NCBI GenBank assembly: GCA_016200595.1
Contig: JACQEL010000362.1
Location: forward strand, 1 to 11,100
Source: Deltaproteobacteria bacterium
GTDB taxonomy: Bacteria > Desulfobacterota > Binatia > Bin18
Reading direction: 5' to 3'
Length of the DNA: 11,100 nucleotides
In this document: positions 1 through 8,393 of the stretch, in pieces
Numbering within the stretch: the first letter of the stretch is position 1
Layout of the letters: each line of letters starts with the position of its first letter
Notes under the pieces: model-generated
The model's database searches: none
The model's input: only the letters and a program-made list of their open reading frames with translations
What the model was told of the DNA's origin: nothing
Translations under genes and position numbers: made by a program

Positions 1-2
1 CG

Positions 3-518
3 CTTGACAATAACATTACTCTTATCGTTTTTACCACGGGATCGTCCGGCTCGAGCGGCGACTCCTTCACCGATTTTGCGCAGTCCAAATGCGATGCAGT
101 CTCTTCCGACCGCGCGGGCTTGTTTTCCCGTCAGGCCGGATTAACTCGGCCGAGCACGCTGCTGAGCGCCACGATTTCAGAGGAACCCTTAGCGCCTCTA
201 GTCGCCATGGGGGCAAAGCAGGAACGGTTCGAAGATGTGGTGCGGTGGGTAGTCTATGCCACTTTTGCCGCAGAAGAATTGGGCCTCACTAGCGGAAACG
301 TCGGCGTGATTCCTGCTCATGGGGAGGGACGCCGGTTGCTTGGTTATACCCCTGGTCTGGGGCAGAAGCTTGGGCTGGGCAACGACTGGGCGTTTCAGGT
401 CATCGCCCGCGTGGGGAACTACCAGGAAATCTACGAGCGCAATCTGGCCGGCTTACCGCGCGGGAAAAACACTTTGCCTGGCGCAGGTGGCCTTCTCTTC
501 TCTCCTCCTTTCCAGTGA
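3..518 (+). CDS. Amino-acid ABC transporter substrate-binding protein, AapJ-like, 3' part only
   Basis: This is the C-terminal part of a periplasmic binding protein that captures amino acids for an ABC importer of the general L-amino-acid (AapJQMP) type. The frame is open from base 3, so the gene enters from outside the window; the TTG at 120 is an internal codon. Recognisable AapJ-type blocks are the segment FAQSKCDAVSSDRAGL, then EPLAPLV, the RWVVYATFAAEELGLTSGNV helix, LGLGNDWAFQVIARVGNYQE, and the terminal block GGLLFSPPFQ, which matches the family's usual end (GGLMYAPP-like). The natural C-terminus is therefore present and only the N-terminus, with its signal peptide, is missing. The downstream Hsp70 operon begins about 95 bp later and is probably a separate unit. 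The family call rests on remembered motifs; substrate range is inferred. Confidence 0.82.
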   Translation, partial: LDNNITLIVFTTGSSGSSGDSFTDFAQSKCDAVSSDRAGLFSRQAGLTRPSTLLSATISEEPLAPLVAMGAKQERFEDVVRWVVYATFAAEELGLTSGNVGVIPAHGEGRRLLGYTPGLGQKLGLGNDWAFQVIARVGNYQEIYERNLAGLPRGKNTLPGAGGLLFSPPFQ

Positions 519-612
519 AAGCATTTGAAGAGCCCTATGAAAAGCAGTAGGCTCGCCTGAAAAGCGAGCACCTTGCACGAGCGAAAGCAAAACAGCTAAA
601 AGAAATCTCAGC
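519..612 (+). other. Spacer before the Hsp70 operon, with a small stem-loop
   Basis: Intergenic stretch with a six-base-pair inverted repeat GCTCGC/GCGAGC (552-557 and 565-570). No T-run follows, so it is not a convincing intrinsic terminator. A weak sigma70-like pair could be drawn (TTGCAC at 574-579, TAAAAG at 597-602) but matches consensus poorly. In frame 2, from a GTG at 515, the sequence reads MKAFEEPYEKQ, a TAG, then a charged helical stretch ARLKSEHLARAKAKQLKEIS. That could be a relic of a small gene or chance. Confidence 0.3.
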
Positions 613-3060
613 ATGGGAAAGCACAAGAAACCTAAGCAGGCTGGCCGACTGGCACAGGAGACGACTAGCCTCGGGACCGGAGAATGGCAGGCACGGGTAG
701 AGGCGCTGCTCGCCAGCGGTCAGACCCGCGATGCTGTGGAAACGGCCAAGCAATTTCTCAAACAAGTTCCTGGTCCCGAAGCCGAAGCGCTGCTGGTCAA
801 AGCGTATCAAGCACGTATCCAGGCACTGCTGGCGAACGGTATGCACAAAGAGGCGCAGGCGCTCGGTGCCCTGGTCAGCGAACGGTTTCCTGCGTACCGC
901 GCACAGCTCGCTGCGCTGCGGCGCCAGAGCGAGGTGTCGGGCGGGAACTTTCACACACTGCTGACCGAATTGTCCACCGCCGACGCCCAACGGCAACGTG
1001 AACTAGAAGTGATTCTGACACGCGAACTCACTGACCCCACGGTGTTAGCCGACTCTCCCGCCCTGCCTGCCGATCACCCACTCAAGCGTGGCGCGCGCGC
1101 CGTCTGTGACCTGTTCACTGCAGTGACTACGGGTCCGCTACCTGAGGGGGCGCTGGCGGCATTGGACATGATTCCGCGTCACTCTCCCCTGGCGCCGTGG
1201 AAGCTTCTCATCCGTGCCCTCGAAGCGTTCTACCGACATGCCGACGCAGCCGTCCTGGCTAATCTCGCCGGCATTCCGCGCGACTCCGGCCCAGGCCGCC
1301 TGGGAGCGGTCCTGCGCCGTTTGCTCGGAGAGAACGAGCCGATGGAAGATCGTTCGTTCGCCGTCGCGACGTTGCTTGACAAGGTGAGCGGTGGCCGCGC
1401 GCTGCTACAGTCGCGCCTCCCGCAGCTTAACCAGGCTTTAACCAGGAAAGACGGACATAAAGCTCTGGCGGCAGTTCAGGACCTCCTCCCGCTGTTCCAG
1501 TCCACTCCTCCAGCACTCAGGCGCAGTTTTCTCGCGACCGTCTTGCACCACTGGTATCATCAGGAGCTGTCTCCGCAGGGCTTGCTCCGTATCTTGCCCG
1601 GCGGCAAGAAAGATCCGGACACCTTGCGGCTGATCGCTCTCACCCTGGAGCGCCGCCAATGGGACGCCGCGCTGGACTGGTGGGACAGTTACCTGACCGC
1701 TGCTGCTGCGGCTGGAACCCTACCCACGACCGGGCCGGAACTCGCGCGAGTGCTGCTGCACATGGTCGCCCTGTTCCCGGCTGACCCCGATGAGGTATGC
1801 GATATTCTCGGCGTTGACGATGAAAAAGAGTTGCAGCGGCTGATCCGCGCCGGTGAGATCCCGGCGTTTTTCGACCGCCGGGCTCTCTTGGAACGGGCAC
1901 GGGTGGCGGACTCGGATCTCGTGGTGTTTCGCGCGTTGGTCGCGTACTACGATCAGCGTGATCCCAAACGCGCCGAAGCCGAGGCCGAAGCCTGGCGACG
2001 CGCGTATCCCCAGGACCTCGAGCCGTTGCTCTACCTGATGCGCGCGGCCGAGCGGCGCAGTGCGCTCCGCAAAGCCCTGGACTTGCTCGCCACAGCCGAG
2101 TTGCTCAACCGCGTGCATCCCGAAGTGCGGCAAAGCCGCTTCCGGTTGCTCTTGACCAGTGCTGAACGTCGCCTTAAGGAAGGCAAACCTGCTTTAGCCC
2201 TGGACGACCTCGCTCTCTTGGCCCAGGAGCCGCGCGCTGGGGAGGGAGACTGCAAGGCGTACTTACTCGCTCTGAGCTGGGCCGTGGCGCATAAGATTGG
2301 CGACACCGCCGCCACGACACGGTTAGAACAGACGCTAGCTACCACTGTGGACAACCCGGTCCTGGCCGAACTCACGTTGGGAACCGTCGCTGGGGTTCTG
2401 GGGATCAAACTGCCCCTGCAGACTGGTTCCCCAACGCAACTCCAGGCGATCGACGGGCTAGCCCGCGCCTGCGACCTCTTTCATACGCTCGGCCGTCCGC
2501 TCACCGTTCCGGCAGCACTACTCACGCAAGTGGAAAAGGATTTAGCGAGCGCCACCAGCGCACAGCTTCACTCCTTGTGCGTCGGCGGCCTGTGGCTGGG
2601 CAGGCCTACTTTGACTTACGCCGCGTCCGGTCAGGGTCTGACGCAGGACGGGCCGCTGGTACACAGGTTTTTGTTAGCCCGCGGGCGGGCGCTCAGTGCT
2701 GCCACGACCCAGCGGGAACAGGACCGCGCTCGGCAGTGCCTGCGCGCAGCCCGTGAACTGGCGAGCCGCGCTCGGGACATGGAGGCTGTACGCGAGGCGT
2801 CGGCCGCACTCGACTCTCTGCCGGACTGGAGCGCCTTTGATGCTCTGCTCCAAGGCGTACTTACGCCTCCCGCTGAGGCCCCGCCGACACAAGAGGAAGT
2901 TGCCCGGACCATCACCGTTGAGTGCCGCTCCCGTAGCATACCGCGATTCATGGGACAAAAAGCCTCACGCAAGCCGCGCCGGACCCCTTCGCCGCGGCAG
3001 CAGCTGCCACGCGGCTTGCTCAACGAGATGCTCTCTTTTCTGCTCGAAGGAAAATTATGA
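613..3060 (+). CDS. Large alpha-helical repeat (TPR-like) protein, first gene of the Hsp70 operon
   Basis: This 815-residue protein appears wholly helical and soluble, with no signal peptide or membrane segment. The N-terminus is basic (MGKHKKPKQ). A TPR-like pair follows at about residues 24-100 (EALLASGQTRDAVETAKQFL, then ALLANGMHKEAQALG). Further helix pairs run to about 740, with clear TPR-like spacing near 440-560 (RAEAEAEAWRRAYPQDLEPL). The C-terminal tail, about 780-800, is strongly basic and proline-rich (GQKASRKPRRTPSPRQQ). The stop overlaps the next start as ATGA, so it is translationally coupled to the J-like gene. I recognise no named family. From position and architecture I infer a scaffold or client adaptor for the Hsp70 encoded downstream. 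The ATG at 613 has no strong ribosome site, so a different start nearby is possible. Confidence 0.85.
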   Translation: MGKHKKPKQAGRLAQETTSLGTGEWQARVEALLASGQTRDAVETAKQFLKQVPGPEAEALLVKAYQARIQALLANGMHKEAQALGALVSERFPAYRAQLAALRRQSEVSGGNFHTLLTELSTADAQRQRELEVILTRELTDPTVLADSPALPADHPLKRGARAVCDLFTAVTTGPLPEGALAALDMIPRHSPLAPWKLLIRALEAFYRHADAAVLANLAGIPRDSGPGRLGAVLRRLLGENEPMEDRSFAVATLLDKVSGGRALLQSRLPQLNQALTRKDGHKALAAVQDLLPLFQSTPPALRRSFLATVLHHWYHQELSPQGLLRILPGGKKDPDTLRLIALTLERRQWDAALDWWDSYLTAAAAAGTLPTTGPELARVLLHMVALFPADPDEVCDILGVDDEKELQRLIRAGEIPAFFDRRALLERARVADSDLVVFRALVAYYDQRDPKRAEAEAEAWRRAYPQDLEPLLYLMRAAERRSALRKALDLLATAELLNRVHPEVRQSRFRLLLTSAERRLKEGKPALALDDLALLAQEPRAGEGDCKAYLLALSWAVAHKIGDTAATTRLEQTLATTVDNPVLAELTLGTVAGVLGIKLPLQTGSPTQLQAIDGLARACDLFHTLGRPLTVPAALLTQVEKDLASATSAQLHSLCVGGLWLGRPTLTYAASGQGLTQDGPLVHRFLLARGRALSAATTQREQDRARQCLRAARELASRARDMEAVREASAALDSLPDWSAFDALLQGVLTPPAEAPPTQEEVARTITVECRSRSIPRFMGQKASRKPRRTPSPRQQLPRGLLNEMLSFLLEGKL

Positions 3061-3347
3061 ATCCTTTTACCGTGCTTGGCCTGGAAGAGACCGCAGATGA
3101 CGAGGCGGTACGCGCGGCTTACCTGGCGGCGCTACGCCTCTCTCCGCCGGACCGTGACCCTGAGGGGTTTCGCCGCATTCGTGACGCCTATGAGGCGCTG
3201 CGTGATAAAGAGCATCGTCTGGCCTTACGGCTGTTTGGCCCGCCACCGTTGGCCGACCTTATGGAGTTGCTCGACGCTTTTCCTTACGAGCGGCGCTATG
3301 TCGGCCCTGGTCCCTGGCTCAACGTCCTGCGAGAGCGCCGCCGATGA
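3057..3347 (+). CDS. Short J-like protein with PPD in place of HPD
   Basis: A 96-residue protein whose first 50 residues follow the J-domain layout: PFTVLGLEETADDEAVRAAY (helices I-II), a loop, then FRRIRDAYEALRD (helix III). The loop reads SPPDRDPEG, so the catalytic histidine of the HPD motif is replaced by proline (P30-P31-D32). In canonical J proteins HPD is needed to stimulate Hsp70 ATPase, so this one either works differently or serves as a docking partner. Residues 60-96 form a short family-specific tail (RRYVGPGPWLNVL) without Gly/Phe-rich or zinc regions. An AAGGA ribosome site (3047-3051) precedes the ATG, which overlaps the upstream stop; the gene's own TGA overlaps the next ATG. 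Direct contact with the GrpE-like and DnaK-like neighbours is inferred from the operon. Confidence 0.85.
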   Translation: MNPFTVLGLEETADDEAVRAAYLAALRLSPPDRDPEGFRRIRDAYEALRDKEHRLALRLFGPPPLADLMELLDAFPYERRYVGPGPWLNVLRERRR

Positions 3348-4072
3348 GTGCCGCGGACCCAGAACGCCGCCGCCAACTGTTGGGGGCGGTCGCCTCTTGG
3401 CTTGAGGAGTTGGAGACAGCCGAGCCCATGCCGCAAGGAGTAGCGCCAGAGGTCATACAGTCTGCTGAACTTGCGCCTGACCTGTTCTCCTTGCTCAGCC
3501 AGTTGACGGCCCTAACACGTGAAACCCAGCTGCAGGGCCGGGCCACAAACCGGCTGCACACCGAGTTGAGTGCGACGCTGGACAAGCTGGCTGAGAATCT
3601 CACCAGCCCCGAGACGGTCGCGCGCCGACTCAGTGAAGCGCGGCGCGAGGCTCGGCTTGAAGTGATCACCGAACTACTGGAAGTACGCGACCGGTTCACT
3701 CGCGGCGTCTCAGAAGCGCAGCGCCGTCTCACGGCACTGCGGGGGCTCTGGGCGCGGTTCGCACAACGTCCCGTGCTTGCTGCCTTGATCGAAGGCAATA
3801 TGCTTGCGTGCGAGCGGTTCGATGACCTGCTGCGGCGGCTCGACGTGCGGGAAGTCCCGTGCCTGGGCAAACTGTTCGATCCCACCGTGATGCAAGCGGC
3901 GGAAGTAGTTCAGACTGCGACTGCGCCCCCCGGGACAGTGATCGAGGTCTTCCGTCCGGGCTACACCAGCAACGGCCGGGTGTTGCGTTTCGCTGAGGTC
4001 AAAGTCGCAACGGGCGTCCCGACTGGCAATCAGCCATCAGCGGTCAGCCGTCAGCCAGGTAATGACAAATGA
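3344..4072 (+). CDS. GrpE-like nucleotide exchange factor for the operon's Hsp70
   Basis: A 242-residue GrpE-like protein. The first two thirds are long helices (about residues 45-165, including LTSPETVARRLSEARREARLEV and the LEVRDRFTRGVSEAQRRL segment), matching GrpE's dimer-forming helix. Residues about 167-222 carry the beta-domain signature: a LFDPTVMQAAEV block (GrpE: FDPxxHEAV), PGTVIEVFRPGY and NGRVLRFAEVKVA. GrpE releases ADP from Hsp70, and the adjacent dnaK-like gene is the obvious partner; M. xanthus grpS-sglK has the same pairing. The last 15 or so residues (NQPSAVSRQPGNDK) are encoded by an intergenic TCAGC-type repeat that has run into the gene end, so the functional protein probably ends near residue 226. 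The start overlaps the J-like gene's stop (ATGA). Confidence 0.88.
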   Translation: MSAADPERRRQLLGAVASWLEELETAEPMPQGVAPEVIQSAELAPDLFSLLSQLTALTRETQLQGRATNRLHTELSATLDKLAENLTSPETVARRLSEARREARLEVITELLEVRDRFTRGVSEAQRRLTALRGLWARFAQRPVLAALIEGNMLACERFDDLLRRLDVREVPCLGKLFDPTVMQAAEVVQTATAPPGTVIEVFRPGYTSNGRVLRFAEVKVATGVPTGNQPSAVSRQPGNDK

Positions 4073-4154
4073 TAGATTTTGTACCTCTTTCTATTTGTTT
4101 TAGCAGACGGTTTCTTGTCCTTCTTGTTTGGCTGAGAGCTGAATGCTGACCGCT
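4031..4154. repeat. Inverted TCAGC-type octamer repeats bounding the grpE-dnaK spacer
   Basis: The left block (4031-4056) is three imperfect copies of an eight-base unit containing TCAGC or CAGCC; the right block (4130-4154) has the same units inverted as GCTGA. The best-matched core is AGCGGTCAGC (4039-4048) against GCTGACCGCT (4145-4154), a perfect ten-base inverted repeat enclosing about 95 bp of T-rich sequence. The pair could fold into a large hairpin in the transcript between grpE-like and dnaK-like genes. A degenerate relative (CAGCAGTCAGGTATCAGCG) lies just after dnaK at about 5996-6014. The left block codes for the extra C-terminal residues of the GrpE-like protein. Confidence 0.65.
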
Positions 4155-4173
4155 TGCAGAGGAGAACACTGTC

Positions 4174-5994
<1,821 letters not shown>

Positions 5995-6023
5995 CCAGCA
6001 GTCAGGTATCAGCGTGAACAATT

Positions 6024-6051
6024 CCGCAATCCACAATCCACAATCCGCAAT
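6024..6051. repeat. Four tandem heptamers (CCRCAAT)4
   Basis: Four exact seven-base units run head to tail: CCGCAAT, CCACAAT, CCACAAT, CCGCAAT. The last unit supplies the first two bases of the ATG at 6050. Read through in frame, the array gives an artificial HNPQSA-type peptide, which argues against the GTG at 6014 as the start of the following gene. Such CCGCAAT arrays are widespread intergenic microsatellites. Confidence 0.8.
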
Positions 6052-6367
6052 GGCCCTGCGTTGCTCTACCTGCCGAGCGCCCTGGCGTGGCGTGACAACG
6101 TGCGCGCGCTGTGGTTCCGACTTAGCTGCGCCGATGCACGTAGCGACTAGAGCCTGGGAACTGCGCGAAGCGGCACGGACTGCCCTATGCGCAGGCGGCC
6201 CAGCCGCCGAGACCTTAGCGCTCGCCCGGGCCGCCTGCCGGCTACACGCTACCCCGCGGGCGCAACGCCTGCTGGCGCTCACGCTCCTTGAGGCTGGACA
6301 GACGGCCGAGGCGTGCGCGTTGATTGAACGGTTGCTGGCTGACACCCCTGAAGAGCCGGCAGGATAA
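6050..6367 (+). CDS. Small zinc-ribbon plus TPR-like helical protein at the end of the Hsp70 operon
   Basis: A 105-residue protein beginning MALRCSTCRAPW. Four cysteines in two CxxC knuckles (C5/C8 and C18/C21, nine residues between) form a probable zinc ribbon. The rest (about 33-100) is alanine- and leucine-rich helix with TPR-like pairs (AETLALARAACRLHATPRAQ, then ALTLLEAGQTAEACALIERLL). I place the start at ATG 6050 because the in-frame GTG at 6014 would add only residues encoded by the heptamer repeat. It lies 55 bp after dnaK on the same strand, so it probably belongs to the operon. Zinc ribbon plus helical repeats suggests a substrate- or partner-binding accessory like the zinc regions of type I/II DnaJ proteins, which the J-like protein here lacks; that complementarity is inference. 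No specific family recognised. Confidence 0.7.
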   Translation: MALRCSTCRAPWRGVTTCARCGSDLAAPMHVATRAWELREAARTALCAGGPAAETLALARAACRLHATPRAQRLLALTLLEAGQTAEACALIERLLADTPEEPAG

Positions 6368-6489
6368 CTGCGGTCACACTTTACAGCGAGAAACTTGGCA
6401 AGGAGGGCTCATTCAACACCGTTTCCCCTTTATCATCTCTGGCAACAGGGAATGGGATCGCGTCTTGTAGTAACACATGGCGAGGAAGG
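6368..6489. other. Junction between the Hsp70 operon and the cassette array
   Basis: About 120 bp with no gene, no clear promoter and no GTTRRRY core that would mark the left end of the first cassette. The 5' boundary of the cassette array therefore cannot be placed from sequence alone. Confidence 0.4.
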
Positions 6490-6663
6490 ATGAAGACTAT
6501 TCTCGAAGAACAAGTCAGGGAACTATTCGTCGGCCTTGAAGAAGAACTACCTTATTCGGACATTCTTGAGCATGGATTACATATCGCGATTTCGCGTTAC
6601 GCGGCCTTCATCTTTGGCCACATGCTCCCGAAGTATGAGGAGGTAGAAGATGAACCTAACTAA
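6490..6663 (+). CDS. Small acidic 57-aa protein in the first cassette, unknown function
   Basis: An open frame beginning MKTILEEQVRELFVGLEEEL with a GAGGAAGG purine run directly before the ATG (6482-6489 region). It ends in EYE-rich acidic sequence, and its TAA lies three bases past the RYYYAAC box of attC1, so the last codons (EPN) are encoded by the attC end. Genes ending in or next to attC are typical of integron cassettes, which is the main support for this being real. The protein is acidic, with two likely amphipathic helices around a hydrophobic patch (HIAISRYAAFIFGHML, residues 31-46). I recognise no family; many cassette genes encode such small orphans. Confidence 0.5.
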   Translation: MKTILEEQVRELFVGLEEELPYSDILEHGLHIAISRYAAFIFGHMLPKYEEVEDEPN

Positions 6664-6754
6664 TCGTTGCACCTGACCGCCGCCCGCTTGCGGTTCGGGG
6701 TGAACCTGAGAAGTCACAGTTGGGCGGCAAACGGTGACTGGGCGCACGTTAGGC
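6654..6754 (+). repeat. attC-like integron recombination site 1
   Basis: The left end ACCTAAC (6654-6660) fits RYYYAAC and the right end GTTAGGC (6748-6754) fits GTTRRRY; CCTAAC and GTTAGG are complementary. Inside, CCGCCGCCCG on the left pairs with CGGGCGGC-type sequence on the right, and a central TTGCGGTTCGGGG...CAGTTGGG region forms the loop end. Total length 101 bp, within the usual attC range. Its right half is nearly identical to attC site 3 (GGGCGGCAAACGGTGACTGG shared). Recombination by an integron integrase would occur at the G/TT of 6748. Confidence 0.8.
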
Positions 6755-6776
6755 CCCGCGCACTACAGATAACATC

Positions 6777-7718
6777 ATGACCAAAAGCGATGCGAGACAA
6801 ATACCAGAAGAACCGCTCAGCAGCCCGGTACTGGAGTATGCCAGCCGAGACGGAGTGAAACGGAGCACGGAAGAAGCGGCTCAATTCCTACTGAACGCTG
6901 CAGGACAAGGAGACGCTGAGGCCCAATATAGACTCGGCTGGATGTTGCAAATGGGCAGGGAGACTCTCCAATCGCTCGGGTTCGCAACGCTGATAGAAAT
7001 ACCTCTCCCCGAGGAATGGGAGAAGGCACAGCAGAGCCTCTACAGAGAAGCTCTCGAGTGGTTCACGAAGGCAGCAACCCAGGGCCATTCGCACGCGCAG
7101 AAGAACATTGCGCTTATTCATAGCGGTGGCTTGGGGGTACCGCAGGATTCTTCAGCAGGATTACGATGGCTCCGCAAGGCCGTTGAAGCAGATAGCACCA
7201 ACAGCGACGCTCAGTTTTTCATGGGCCAAGCCTATCTCAAGGGCTGGGGGGTTGAGAGCAATGCGGTCGAGGCGGCGCGGTAGTTTACCAAAGCAGCCGA
7301 CGCGGGCCATGCGTATGCACAAGGCATCCTCGCTGAACTGTATGAGGGAGGAGCCGGAGTCACGAGAAACTTTCAGGAAGCCTTGCGTCTGTATCATGAA
7401 GCCGCCACACAAGATCATCCGCACTCGCTCTTTCGACTCGGGTGTATATATGCTGAAGGGGCAGAAATAGAGCGAGATTATGCTGAAGCGCGCAAGTGGT
7501 TCGAGTGTCCCTCCCAGAAGGGGTTCGGTGAGGAGAAAGTGCACGCACGTCTACGTCTCGGGTCGTTCTACGAACAGGGCTTAGGAGTTGAGCGAGACTA
7601 CGCCAAGGCGGCAACGTGGTATCGAAGCGCCCATAGAGAGGCGAGGATGTTTTGTAAAGAGGTCGTTCCTTTGACGAAAGCGGCGGTGGCAAGGATCACA
7701 AGATTAGTAGCCTGCTAA
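6777..7718 (+). pseudogene. SEL1-repeat protein gene broken by a single in-frame TAG
   Basis: One reading frame of 314 codons encodes a protein with about six SEL1/TPR-like repeats: GDAEAQYRLGWML (near residue 45), HSHAQKNIALIHSGGLGV (103), DAQFFMGQAYLKGWGV (144), then after the stop HAYAQGILAELYEGGAGV (178), HPHSLFRLGCIYAEGAEI (214) and HARLRLGSFYEQGLGV (256). Codon 169 (7281-7283) is TAG in the context EAAR-stop-FTKAADAGHA, exactly where SEL1 repeats normally have tryptophan (ARWF.KAA), so TGG to TAG is the simplest event. No other stop or frameshift follows, so the lesion is recent, suppressed, or a sequence error. There is no signal peptide. SEL1 proteins generally act as protein-binding scaffolds. 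The gene sits between attC1 and attC2, starts 22 bp after attC1 and ends 3 bp before attC2, as in a standard cassette. Confidence 0.87.
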
Positions 7719-7721
7719 CAG

Positions 7722-7820
7722 GCCTAACTAGCGCCTCCAGCCTGACCGCAGCCCGCGAGCGGTTCCGGGTAAACTTGCAGACACGTTTGGACTGCGGCGG
7801 CTGAGCCGGAGGCGTTCGGC
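7722..7820 (+). repeat. attC-like integron recombination site 2 (divergent)
   Basis: The left end GCCTAAC (7722-7728) is a perfect RYYYAAC box; the right end GTTCGGC (7814-7820) departs from GTTRRRY at one base. The arms pair well: GCGCCTCCAGCC on the left against GGCTGAGCCGGAGGCG on the right, and CCGCAG against CTGCGG, with unpaired bases between as expected of a folded attC strand. Length 99 bp. The centre (GCGAGCGGTTCCGGGTAAAC) is clearly different from sites 1 and 3, so this cassette probably came from another integron pool. Confidence 0.75.
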
Positions 7821-7855
7821 CGCTTTCTCAATGAAACATCCGCAATCATTGCGAA

Positions 7856-7876
7856 ATATGCATAATATGCATATGC
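7856..7876. promoter_or_regulatory. Tandem TATGCATA palindromes, candidate brnTA operator
   Basis: Two copies of the perfect palindrome TATGCATA (7857-7864 and 7866-7873) start nine bases apart just upstream of the brnT start. The overlapping CATAAT (7861-7866) could be a -10 element, though no good -35 is visible. BrnA is a ribbon-helix-helix protein known to repress its own operon, and such proteins often bind paired short palindromes, so an operator is a reasonable inference. Confidence 0.4.
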
Positions 7877-7883
7877 TGGGGCG

Positions 7884-8156
7884 GTGGAGAGCCACTTTGA
7901 TCCCAAGAAGAACGCCCTTAACTTGCGTAAACATGGCGTGTCGCTCGCCGAGGGAGATGGCGTCCTGAACGATCCTTTAGCGCTCACGATTGAGGATGAC
8001 TCGGCACGGGGCGAACAGCGGTTTGTCTCTATCGGCATGAACACTTTCGGTCGGGTGATGGTCGTCGTCTACACCTATGAGGGCGAGGACACCCGTTTAA
8101 TCTCGGTGCGACACGCGGAACCTAAAGAGAGACGAGCGTATGAAAAAGGAGTATGA
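7884..8156 (+). CDS. brnT: BrnT-family ribonuclease toxin
   Basis: A 90-residue toxin of the type II BrnT family, a RelE-like fold ribonuclease that blocks translation when free of its antitoxin. Family features are HFDPKKNALNLRKHGVSLAEG (BrnT: FxWDPxKxxxNxxKHGVSFEEA), DPLALTIEDD, the EQRFVSIGMNTFGRVMVVVYT strand pair and RLISVRHAEPKERRAYE at the end. Full length for the family. The start is GTG at 7884: an in-frame TAA at 7863 lies shortly upstream and the nearby ATGs are out of frame. It overlaps brnA by 17 bases in toxin-first order, the usual brnTA arrangement. The pair forms one cassette between attC2 and attC3; toxin-antitoxin pairs are common in integron arrays and are thought to stabilise them. 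Confidence 0.94.
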   Translation: MESHFDPKKNALNLRKHGVSLAEGDGVLNDPLALTIEDDSARGEQRFVSIGMNTFGRVMVVVYTYEGEDTRLISVRHAEPKERRAYEKGV

Positions 8157-8391
8157 CTTTTCCAAAGCCAAGCGTGGCGCAGTGCTGCCCACGACCGGCA
8201 AAACCCGCATCACCCTGTACCTTGACAATGGGGTGCTGGAACATTTTCGCGACCTCTCCGAGAAGACAGGGCGTGGCTATCAGACGCTCATCAACGAGGC
8301 GTTAAGTGTCCATACCGAACGGAGGGAACCGCCGTTGACCTCCGAAGCGGTGCGACGCATTGTCCGCGAGGAACTTGCTTTGCAGGGGTGA
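8140..8391 (+). CDS. brnA: BrnA-family antitoxin (ribbon-helix-helix)
   Basis: An 83-residue antitoxin that neutralises BrnT and represses the operon. The N-terminus EYDFSKAKRGAVLP is a BrnA hallmark; the ribbon-helix-helix core follows as GKTRITLYLDNGVLEHFRDL (residues 20-39) and YQTLINEALSVH (47-58). The C-terminal helix (SEAVRRIVREELALQG) is intact, so the protein is full length. A purine run AAAGAGAG (8124-8131) precedes the ATG, which lies inside brnT and suggests coupled translation. The TGA ends three bases before attC3. Both members look intact, so the module is probably active. Confidence 0.94.
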   Translation: MKKEYDFSKAKRGAVLPTTGKTRITLYLDNGVLEHFRDLSEKTGRGYQTLINEALSVHTERREPPLTSEAVRRIVREELALQG

Positions 8392-8393
8392 AG

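Noticed and set aside
535..996. Long minus-strand frame opposite the start of the 815-aa gene
   Set aside because: Shadow frame in GC-rich DNA; the plus-strand frame is longer, coupled to the next gene and has helical-repeat periodicity.
7281..7283. Genome-wide reassignment of TAG to an amino acid
   Set aside because: The dnaK-like gene ends naturally at a TAG followed by non-coding repeat sequence, so TAG is used as a stop here.
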